The notes below the pieces were generated by a model. It was not told the origin of the DNA. It saw only the letters and a list, made by a program, of their open reading frames with translations, and did not search any database. DNA of 59,914 nt from [Phormidium] sp. LEGE 05292 (GTDB lineage: Bacteria; Cyanobacteriota; Cyanobacteriia; Cyanobacteriales; Aerosakkonemataceae), in NCBI RefSeq assembly GCF_015207735.1, contig NZ_JADEWG010000030.1, positions 1-59,914 on the forward strand. The letters run 5' to 3'. The translations under genes and the position numbers were made by a program. Below are positions 18,869 through 26,131 of this stretch, in pieces; position 1 is the first letter of the stretch, and each line of letters begins with the position of its first letter.

Positions 18869-20272
18869 TCACTGCTGTCGTGGATACCAACCATACCAGT
18901 TTAGGACAGCTAACCAAATCGCAGAAAGTAATCCGGCTATGCTAAGAGTTAAACCACTGTAAGGTACTAATAATCCTAAAATTGGTATAACTGCCCCAGC
19001 AATAGTACAAATGAAGGCAGCTAGAGATGTCCGTAGGTTTCTTCCCAGTCCCCAGGCTAGAGTTAAGAGGATGAGAGAAACGATCGTCCAAGCTAGCTGG
19101 GGATTTATGATTCGACTGAGGTAGGTTAAAGCCAAAATCGTAGCAAAGAAAATTCCTCCCGTTATTGCTACGTCTTTTAATTTCATCGGTATTGAAAAAT
19201 ACAGTAATAAAAGCCACCAAAGAAAGATTGCTGGGGCTAGCAATAATAAGCGAGGGAGAATTCCTGTATTGCGGATTGTTCCTGTAGCTGTAAATACGCC
19301 AAAGGGATTAAGAACAGAAACATTGTCGTCAAAAATCCAAGTGAAACGAGTACCTTTTCCCTCTGGTTTTGCTTCGGTAGGGACAACGCCACTAGCAAAA
19401 TCTGCATTGGGAAAGTTTGCTAATACAGAAAGCCGAAAATTAGACAGTAATTGCCCATTGGCATTGTAAACCCAACGTGAGGCTCCTTGGGCTTGGTAGG
19501 TGACACGAAAGCGAGTTTCTGTGTTTGATGGTAAGCGAACGGGAAATGTATATTCGCCCGGATTTGTTGGTTCTAATCGAGTTCCGTTTTGTTCTACTTT
19601 AAAGTTTTGCAGTAAAGAATAGCCGTTAGGCGGCGGGACTTCCAAAATAAAATTATCAGTATCTTTGAGACGATTTATTACTTGATATTCTGCGGCAAAG
19701 TCTACTAAATAAATATTGCGATCGTTCTTTTGCGGATCGGAAGCTTGCATAATACTAACTTGAACTTGGGAACCATTAATTGCTAATAAACGGTTCACAG
19801 TTCTTTTTTCCTCCACTTTAACTATTCTGTTTCCTACTTGCCTGTTGTAACTTAATGGTTCTTGAATTGTGTAGCGTACTTGAGGTGCTGTTTGTTCTAA
19901 TCGATCTCCGGCTACACTTTCTGCTACTTGAGTTACTCTGGCTTGTTCCCAAAAATGATAACGATTTGCTAAAGTTGTACAAAGAAAAAAGCCTACTATT
20001 AATATAATTAAAACTAAAGCAGTGTGTTGTAAACCTCGCAGTAATGCAGAGTAACGAACTACCCATTCGCCAATAAAAATTCCTGGTTCTGGTGCATCTT
20101 TTCGTAAGGAGAAGAGGGAAAAACTTAAAAGAGCGATCGCCATCCCCAACACCCCAACTAAACCAATTAAAATCAAAAATAAACGGAGTATTTCACTCCC
20201 AAATTGCATAATTTGACTCGGTTGGGTTAAATCTGGTAATTGGGGAATACCTTGAGCAGCTAAAACGATCAT
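18869..20272 (-). CDS. Unknown multi-pass membrane protein with large extracytoplasmic domain
   Basis: I do not recognise this 467-aa protein with confidence. It has two N-terminal membrane segments (about residues 27-55 and 75-100). A beta-rich domain of about 230 residues follows (about 105-335), with phrases such as LEVPPPNGYSLL and YTFPVRLPSNTETRFRVTY. Then come five or six closely spaced hydrophobic segments to the C-terminus. The architecture, soluble beta domain then helical bundle, recalls CreD-like inner-membrane proteins, but I cannot confirm that. The start ATG at 20272 lies 47 bp after the pheA stop at 20320, so the two may be co-transcribed. Confidence 0.75.
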   Translation of the reverse strand: MIVLAAQGIPQLPDLTQPSQIMQFGSEILRLFLILIGLVGVLGMAIALLSFSLFSLRKDAPEPGIFIGEWVVRYSALLRGLQHTALVLIILIVGFFLCTTLANRYHFWEQARVTQVAESVAGDRLEQTAPQVRYTIQEPLSYNRQVGNRIVKVEEKRTVNRLLAINGSQVQVSIMQASDPQKNDRNIYLVDFAAEYQVINRLKDTDNFILEVPPPNGYSLLQNFKVEQNGTRLEPTNPGEYTFPVRLPSNTETRFRVTYQAQGASRWVYNANGQLLSNFRLSVLANFPNADFASGVVPTEAKPEGKGTRFTWIFDDNVSVLNPFGVFTATGTIRNTGILPRLLLLAPAIFLWWLLLLYFSIPMKLKDVAITGGIFFATILALTYLSRIINPQLAWTIVSLILLTLAWGLGRNLRTSLAAFICTIAGAVIPILGLLVPYSGLTLSIAGLLSAIWLAVLNWYGWYPRQQ

Positions 20273-20319
20273 TTGTTTCCTGTTTCAAGACTAACGGATG
20301 CAGAAAAAGACTGAGTTAA

Positions 20320-21216
20320 TCATTGAAAAGTTTCTTCATTTAAAGTGTCCCTTTCTGTTTTGTCTTGATTATTTGAATTAATGGGTAAAATTGGATAACT
20401 ACCAAAAATCTTTAGAGTTTCCGTATGTAACTTTAATTCGGTTAAAGCAGATTGTATTGATGGAACGTTAGCATTAGCTTCAATATCAATAAAAAATAAA
20501 TATTCACCGAGCGATCGCTTAGTCGGACGAGATTCAATGCGGCTAAGATTAATATTACGACTAGCAAATATGTGTAAAAGTTTGGCTAAAGCTCCTGGTA
20601 CATTGGCGGGTACACTAAAAGCTAAAGAAGTATGACTACCACTAGAAGAAGGATTTAAACTTACTACCAAAAACCTGGTATGATTATCTGGATAATCATT
20701 AATTGGACAAGCCAAAATTGGTAAATTGTAAAGTTGAGCGGCACGTTGGGAAGCGATCGCACCCGATGTTTTATCCTGTTCTAAATGCTGTAAAGCTTCC
20801 GTAGTCGCATTAGTAGGAACTAACTGCGCCGAAGGTAAAAACTTATCAATCCACCCTTGACATTGAGCTAAAGCTTGGGGATGAGAATAAATTGTCCGAA
20901 TTAACGTCAAATCTTCCGCACAAGATAGCAACGCATGAGCAATAGGTAAAATTAACGACTGTTGAATTTGTAAATTATCCAATCGCCACAAAGCATCCAT
21001 TGTCATTGTGACACTACCTTCGAGAGAATTCTCGATCGGCACCACACCCAAAGAAGCCTCGCCATTCGCCACAGCTTGAAGAGTTTGGGCAATGCTAGGG
21101 TAAGAACACAAAAATGATTGCTGACCCGTTTCTTGAGTTAACCATTGAGAATAAGCCAAAGCAGCTGCTTCTGCGTAAGTACCAGTTGGCCCCAAGTGTG
21201 CAATTGATAGACTCAT
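20320..21216 (-). CDS. pheA: Prephenate dehydratase
   Basis: This enzyme converts prephenate to phenylpyruvate in phenylalanine synthesis. The catalytic domain shows LGPTGTYAE (8-16), PIENSLEGSV (60-69) and the NHTRFLVV active-site motif (178-185). An ACT regulatory domain begins near 196, with NINLSRIESRP (211-221), the segment that binds phenylalanine for feedback inhibition. The length of 298 aa matches monofunctional PheA without chorismate mutase. The C-terminal 20 residues are polar and variable. Confidence 0.95.
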   Translation of the reverse strand: MSLSIAHLGPTGTYAEAAALAYSQWLTQETGQQSFLCSYPSIAQTLQAVANGEASLGVVPIENSLEGSVTMTMDALWRLDNLQIQQSLILPIAHALLSCAEDLTLIRTIYSHPQALAQCQGWIDKFLPSAQLVPTNATTEALQHLEQDKTSGAIASQRAAQLYNLPILACPINDYPDNHTRFLVVSLNPSSSGSHTSLAFSVPANVPGALAKLLHIFASRNINLSRIESRPTKRSLGEYLFFIDIEANANVPSIQSALTELKLHTETLKIFGSYPILPINSNNQDKTERDTLNEETFQ

Positions 21217-21479
21217 AAAGCGGTAAATCTCAGTTTTTTAACGTTTCTCAGCATTTCAATCAGATTCTATCCTCTGGCTTAGACCATTTTAGAGAGGAAT
21301 AGTTCGTAAACTTTTGTAATGGTAAACATACATAGTCGCACAACAGTTTACTATGAGAAGCTAAATTTCATTACCGAAATGCAAATTTAAGTTACGAGTA
21401 ATTGCACGGATCTTTTAAGAACCGTAACGTACAATTAAGTAAGTAGTAGTACAGCGCAAACTTCTGTTACCAACCTCTC

Positions 21480-22055
21480 ATGCACACCCGATTTGATGCC
21501 TCTCAATCAGTTGAAATCGCTGTTCCCCAGCAACCAATACCCATTCAACACTATTTACGTCAACCAAAACGTCTAGTTCAGGCTTTAGTTGAGGTAAATC
21601 GGATTGAACAGTTAAGCGAAGAAGTTTTTCGGCTAAAAATGCGCCCGCTGGCATTTATGACCCTATCGATTCAGCCCACAGTAGATATGCGGGTATGGGC
21701 AGACAGTGATGGCACTGTTCATTTAGAGTCAGTAGCTTGTCAAATTCGAGGTGTAGAATACATTAACCAACGCTTTGCCTTAAATTTGAAAGGGCGACTT
21801 TCTCCTTACCAAATTAACGGCATTACTTATCTCAAAGGCAAAGCAGATTTGCAAGTCCAAGTAGAATTACCACCACCCTTTTGGTTAACTCCAAAACCAC
21901 TACTAGAAACCACTGGTAACGGACTACTCAAAAGCGTACTACTAACAATTAAACATCGCTTAATGCAACAACTCCTGCTAGATTACGCTACCTGGGCGAA
22001 AACAGGCAGCGAAGCCAACATCTCTGGGGAAGTTCGGGTTTTGCCAGCCAATTAA
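21480..22055 (+). CDS. DUF1997 family protein
   Basis: This 191-aa protein resembles the DUF1997 family found in cyanobacteria and plants, whose biochemical function is not established. It has a conserved core: VFRLKMRPLAFMTLSIQP, then a beta-rich stretch with QIRGVEYINQRFALNLKG, and LPPPFWLTPKPLLE near the end. No signal peptide or membrane segment is evident. It stands alone, divergent from pheA across 263 bp with no other recognisable feature and convergent with rnhB. Confidence 0.75.
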   Translation: MHTRFDASQSVEIAVPQQPIPIQHYLRQPKRLVQALVEVNRIEQLSEEVFRLKMRPLAFMTLSIQPTVDMRVWADSDGTVHLESVACQIRGVEYINQRFALNLKGRLSPYQINGITYLKGKADLQVQVELPPPFWLTPKPLLETTGNGLLKSVLLTIKHRLMQQLLLDYATWAKTGSEANISGEVRVLPAN

Positions 22056-22109
22056 AGGCAGAGGGGAAAAAATTTCAAACTTAAAACTCTCTCCCTAACT
22101 CAAAACTGT

Positions 22110-22177
22110 GTAAGGGCGGGTTTTATTGTTAATTCTTCTGCTGTGAGTCAACAATTTTTTGGCTTACCCGCGCCTAC
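22110..22177. repeat. 68-bp palindromic element, intergenic copy B
   Basis: It begins GTAAGGGCGGGTTTTATTG and ends TTACCCGCGCCTAC, 68 bp, and is a diverged member of the family at 18718, 26446 and 27109. It sits between the convergent DUF1997 and rnhB genes, flanked by AAACTCAAAACT and CCCCAGTC simple repeats. Confidence 0.65.
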
Positions 22178-22213
22178 AACTCAAAACTTTCCCAGTCCCC
22201 AGTCTCCAGTCCC

Positions 22214-22816
22214 TTACTCTCTACAAGGACGAAAAGAACGGCGATGGTGACGGGATGGGCCATGTTCTTTTAAAGCGAGAAGATGACGGGCTGTACCGTA
22301 GCCTTTGTTGGCTTCTAAACCGTATTCTGGGTATTTTTTAGCTAAACGGAGGATCAGTTCATCGCGCCATACTTTAGCTAAAATGCTGGCAGCTGCGATC
22401 GCCAAAACCTGCTCATCACCCCTAATAATTGACTGCTGAGGTATTTCCAAATCAGGAATTGCCCATTTACCATCCACCAAACAAAGACTAGGGCGTAACT
22501 TCAATTTAGTGACAGCCCGTTTCATTGCCAACAAAGAAGCCTGAAAAATATTAATCCGGTCAATTTCCCCAGCCGAACAGTAACCAATTTGGTAATCCAA
22601 CGCCACTTGGCGAATCATTAAATCAAATTTTCTTCTACCAACGCTGGTTAACTGTTTACTGTCTTTAATTCCCGAACTCTTCAATTCCGAAAGCGTCTCA
22701 TCAGGTAAGATTACTGCTGCTGCTACTACTGGCCCAAATAAACAGCCTCTTCCCACCTCATCAACTCCAGCAACTAAAGTTGATAATGAGTAGTTACTAG
22801 TGAGTAATTCCTTCAT
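22214..22816 (-). CDS. rnhB: Ribonuclease HII
   Basis: This enzyme cleaves RNA in RNA-DNA hybrids and single ribonucleotides in DNA. Catalytic acids are visible: Asp19-Glu20 in AGVDEVGRGCLFGP, Asp115 in CLVDGKW and Asp152 in VWRDE. The C-terminal YGLEANKGYGTARHL and HRRSFRP segments are characteristic. It is 200 aa, a normal length. It is the next gene after rne on the same strand, 97 bp away, and the gap is filled by a heptamer-repeat hairpin. Confidence 0.95.
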   Translation of the reverse strand: MKELLTSNYSLSTLVAGVDEVGRGCLFGPVVAAAVILPDETLSELKSSGIKDSKQLTSVGRRKFDLMIRQVALDYQIGYCSAGEIDRINIFQASLLAMKRAVTKLKLRPSLCLVDGKWAIPDLEIPQQSIIRGDEQVLAIAAASILAKVWRDELILRLAKKYPEYGLEANKGYGTARHLLALKEHGPSRHHRRSFRPCRE

Positions 22817-22824
22817 AATGTGAT

Positions 22825-22910
22825 GAGATTTTAGATTTTAGATTTTAGATTTTAGATTTTTTAACTTCTTTAAAATCGAAAATCGGCAATCGAAAATCTA
22901 AAATCTAAAC
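22825..22910 (-). repeat. Heptamer-repeat hairpin between rne and rnhB
   Basis: Five ATTTTAG-type heptamers (22825-22862) face inverted units AAAATCTAAAATCTAAA (22893-22909) across a short AT-rich spacer, so the transcript can fold into a long hairpin. It begins 3 bp after the rne stop codon and could insulate or terminate rne from rnhB. A sister structure lies just upstream of rne. Confidence 0.75.
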
Positions 22911-22913
22911 TTG

Positions 22914-25184
22914 TTACATTCCCCCATCAGCATCCACAGAAGAGGAACGACGACGGCGACGACGACGCATCGCATTATCACCAGTTTCACTTTCAGACTC
23001 GCTACTATCAGGAGCGGTAATTTCAGCTTCTTCCTTATTAACTTCCCTAGCCAATACAGGAGAATCTATTTTCCGTTCTTCAACAGCCGCAGAATCAGAA
23101 AAATCCAGTTCTAACTGGTAGTTTTCCGGTTCATCATCCGCTGTTTCCACTTCAGTTGTTACATCATTTTTCTTGTAACTTTCTGTTAGCGATCGCCTTG
23201 CGCTATCACTAGATTCTGAATCTGTTTCTCCTGGTGACTTAATAGCAACCGTTGCCGTTTTCGGATTTTTAACCTCTCGGTCTATTAACAGCAAAGGAGA
23301 TATTCCCATTAAGGCATAAACCTCTTGTTCCTCTGGTGTCATTTCCACAGAAATCACTTCCGCAGGGGTAACTTCTTTCGTCGGACGATTGTAACGATCT
23401 GAAGTATCTAGACGAATTCCTTTTTGTAAAAGTGAAGGATTTTTCGAGATTTGGGTAGGGAAGGTTTTCGGTGAAGGAGTAGGCATTTCTGACTCAGCCA
23501 CCCAACCAGATTCACTAGCTCCCGAAAAAGAGGTGGGAGAACCAGTCATACCTCTGCCCATATCCTCGCTTTCGCCAACTCCCAGGCGACGACGACGACG
23601 ACGACGAGCATTATTCAATCCGCCTCGATCTTTCAAGTCGGGGTGATTGAGCATATCCACGTCTGGATAATCTGAATTAGAGTCAAAATCCTCTGTGTAA
23701 CCTTTATCTTCCCATAAAGGTACATTCTTAATTTCCTTTACAGGTGGGCGAGTTGGTTCGACTGTTGGATAATCCCTAAATGATGATGCTGGGCTTTCTC
23801 TTTCTGGCAAGCGTTCTCTATCTCTAGATTCGCCAATTCCTGTGGCAGATGGAATGCTAATGCGACGTGGTGAGACGACTTCTTCACTACCTGTGTCTGT
23901 CCATTTTCTGGCTTCTGTGTCATAACTTTCCCGTTCTCTACCTAGATTTTCCCCAGGTAAGTGAACGGTATGCCCATTACCACCACAAGTCGGACAAGGA
24001 CGACCAAATAATTCATAAATATTTTGACCTTGGCGTTTGCGAGTCAGTTCCACTAAGCCGAGTTCGGAGAGTTGGGCAATTTGGGGTCTAGCTTTATCTG
24101 CTTTTAAGGCTTTGTTAAAGTGCTCTAGCACTTGTAGCTGATCGCGTCTGGAGTCCATGTCGATAAAGTCAACGATGATTACGCCAGCAAGATTCCGCAA
24201 TTTCAATTGACGGGCGATTTCGGTAGCGGCTTCGCAGTTTGTCCACAACACGGTTTCTCTAGCTGTTGCGGAACGAGTGAAAGAGCCAGAGTTAACGTCT
24301 ATTACCGTTAGTGCTTCTGTGGGTTCGATGATAATGTATCCACCAGAAGGCAAGTCTACTCTAGGTTTTAGGGCTTCCCTAATGGCGGCATTCACCCGGA
24401 AGTAGTCTAGTATGGGTAAGCGATCGCGATGATGATCGATTAAAACCCCCTGTGGTGTCTTACCTGCACTCCAGTTGATCAAATGTTGCTTAACTCGCTT
24501 CACTCCGGTGTGAGAATCTACCACAATCCGATTTACATCTTCGCTATACATATCGCGTAAAACGCGCTGCACGAAGTCATCATCCCGATTTAATAAAGCT
24601 GGAGCACGGCTAGAAATTACTTCTTGTTGAATCGCTTCCCATTGTTTTTGCAGCGATTCTAAATCTTCGATAATCGCTTCTTCGGGCTTGTTTTCTGCTT
24701 CCGTTCTTACCAGTAAACCCATTCCTGGTGGTTTTAGTAAAATCGCTAAAGCTCTCAGGCGATTGCGCTCACTTTCACTTTTAATCCGCCTTGATAAATT
24801 TACGCCTCTTCCAAAGGGCATTAATACTAAATAACGACCGGGCAATGTAATATTACCAGTGAGTCGAGGGCCTTTATTCCCTGTCGGCTCTTTCATTACT
24901 TGGACTAAGACTTTTTGTTGTGGCGCTAACAGTTCGGTAATTGCTCCTGCTGTCCGTTTTAATCTTAATGGGCCTAAGTCAGAAACGTGAATAAACCCGT
25001 TGCGTTCTGGATCTCCTATATTGACAAAGGCAGCATCAATCCCAGGTAAAACATTTTCCACTACACCAAGGTAAATATCTCCTACTTGGTGATTTCCAGT
25101 AGCAACAACTAATTCTTGAATTTGATCTTCAGAAAATACGGCAGCAATGCGATGTTGTTCAGCTATGATGATTTGTTTTGGCAT
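22914..25184 (-). CDS. rne: Ribonuclease E/G
   Basis: This endoribonuclease is central to mRNA decay and rRNA processing. An S1-like RNA-binding domain (about 35-120) is followed by the catalytic region with metal ligands Asp296 (TVIDVNSGSF) and Asp339 (IIVDFIDMD). The Zn-link CPTCGG has Cys397 and Cys400. The C-terminal 350 residues are acidic and probably disordered, interrupted by a run of seven arginines near residue 528. The protein ends in a second run of seven arginines followed by SSSVDADGGM. In Anabaena an Arg-rich C-terminal peptide of RNase E is reported to bind PNPase, so the tail may do the same. The ATG at 25184 follows AAAGAGGT. It sits downstream of the radical-SAM gene and upstream of rnhB. 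Confidence 0.95.
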   Translation of the reverse strand: MPKQIIIAEQHRIAAVFSEDQIQELVVATGNHQVGDIYLGVVENVLPGIDAAFVNIGDPERNGFIHVSDLGPLRLKRTAGAITELLAPQQKVLVQVMKEPTGNKGPRLTGNITLPGRYLVLMPFGRGVNLSRRIKSESERNRLRALAILLKPPGMGLLVRTEAENKPEEAIIEDLESLQKQWEAIQQEVISSRAPALLNRDDDFVQRVLRDMYSEDVNRIVVDSHTGVKRVKQHLINWSAGKTPQGVLIDHHRDRLPILDYFRVNAAIREALKPRVDLPSGGYIIIEPTEALTVIDVNSGSFTRSATARETVLWTNCEAATEIARQLKLRNLAGVIIVDFIDMDSRRDQLQVLEHFNKALKADKARPQIAQLSELGLVELTRKRQGQNIYELFGRPCPTCGGNGHTVHLPGENLGRERESYDTEARKWTDTGSEEVVSPRRISIPSATGIGESRDRERLPERESPASSFRDYPTVEPTRPPVKEIKNVPLWEDKGYTEDFDSNSDYPDVDMLNHPDLKDRGGLNNARRRRRRRLGVGESEDMGRGMTGSPTSFSGASESGWVAESEMPTPSPKTFPTQISKNPSLLQKGIRLDTSDRYNRPTKEVTPAEVISVEMTPEEQEVYALMGISPLLLIDREVKNPKTATVAIKSPGETDSESSDSARRSLTESYKKNDVTTEVETADDEPENYQLELDFSDSAAVEERKIDSPVLAREVNKEEAEITAPDSSESESETGDNAMRRRRRRRSSSVDADGGM

Positions 25185-25190
25185 TCAAAT

Positions 25191-25198
25191 ACCTCTTT
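25191..25198 (-). promoter_or_regulatory. rne Shine-Dalgarno, directly abutting a repeat hairpin
   Basis: On the minus strand AAAGAGGT lies 6 nt before the rne ATG. The heptamer-repeat structure at 25199-25277 begins immediately upstream, so folding there could affect access to this site. Confidence 0.65.
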
Positions 25199-25277
25199 AG
25201 ATTTTAGATTTTAGATTTTGGATTTTGGATTTTGGATTTAAAAAAATCAGCAATCAAAAATCAAAATCAAAATCATT
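25199..25277 (-). repeat. Heptamer-repeat hairpin in the rne leader
   Basis: TTTTAGA/TTTTGGA heptamers (25199-25240) are followed by inverted AATCAAAAATCAAAATC units (25241-25275). This mirrors the block at 22825-22910 on the other side of rne. It directly abuts the rne ribosome-binding site. Beyond it, 25278-25860 has no gene. It holds two TAGCG/GCGTAGC-type palindromic fragments, near 25480-25525 and 25694-25728. Confidence 0.75.
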
Positions 25278-25869
25278 ATTTGGCTTTCTTTTTGGTGACA
25301 ATGGTTTGAAAAATCTGCTTTTTGAAGCAAGTAGTAATAATCCCAGAATTTCTGAATCTAGTGATGGAAACTAACATCAATTTTCAGAAAATATTGTTGG
25401 TTGCTAATAACTCAGAGATAGAGATGATAGGATATTTCACTCAACTTCCTTACTGCAATTAATTTGTAATTTCGCTCGCGTAGTCTGTGCCTAGCACGTA
25501 TCGCGTAGCTTGTACACCAGCACTAATCGCTCTTAGAACTTAACTTCGTAAATCGGTTTACCAAAATTGACTTTTTCCATTAATGCCTTAGATAGCTTGT
25601 TGTAGAAAGCATTTTGGCAAAATCTAGGTTTTTTCTTTTGGGGTGCTTGGTGCAAATTAATTAAAGGCATATCTAACCAAGTTTTTTGGTTTGTTAGCGG
25701 TAGCGGCGCGGAGTGCGCTTTGCGGATTGATGATGTTAAATCCCCCTATTTTCACCTGGCTTTTACCTCAACCTTAATAAGGTAGATGAAATTTTGTCTA
25801 CCAAGACTGTAAGTATCAGGTTTATACCTAATTTCCCCTCCTTTTTCCTATCAATAGAAACATGGAGAA

Positions 25870-26030
25870 GGTATTAGGGGGCGAAACTATAACCCCTAGC
25901 ATTAAATGCGATTTTGTAGTGCTTAACTGGCACACAAAACTCGGTAAATTTCGTTTTAGAGTTAATCACAAGGAAATAGTTACGAAGAAACCTTTGGTTT
26001 CTTATTTTTGCTTAACTCTAAATCGCATCT
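25870..26030 (-). other. Candidate structured RNA between the radical-SAM gene and rne
   Basis: Several stems fall within 160 bp. ATGCGATTT (25906-25914) pairs with AAATCGCAT (26020-26028). TTTAGAGTTAA (25955-25965) pairs with TTAACTCTAAA (26012-26022). AGAAACC (25986-25992) pairs with GGTTTCT (25996-26002). TAGGGG (25875-25880) pairs with CCCCTA (25893-25898). The first two share bases 26020-26022, and TTAACT at 25922 offers an alternative partner for AGTTAA, so competing folds are possible. It could be a remote part of the rne leader or a separate RNA. No coding function is convincing here. Confidence 0.4.
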
Positions 26031-26131
26031 TATCACATCTAAACTAGGTAATTTCATCCATTGACCAGGCAGGTATACTTTTTGCTGCTGTTTTAATAAG
26101 CAAAAATTATTGTTTTGGGAAATTCTGAAGC

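Noticed and set aside
25862-26047. 61-codon reading frame upstream of rne
   Set aside because: No ribosome site, atypical composition, and it overlaps the inverted repeats that look like RNA structure.
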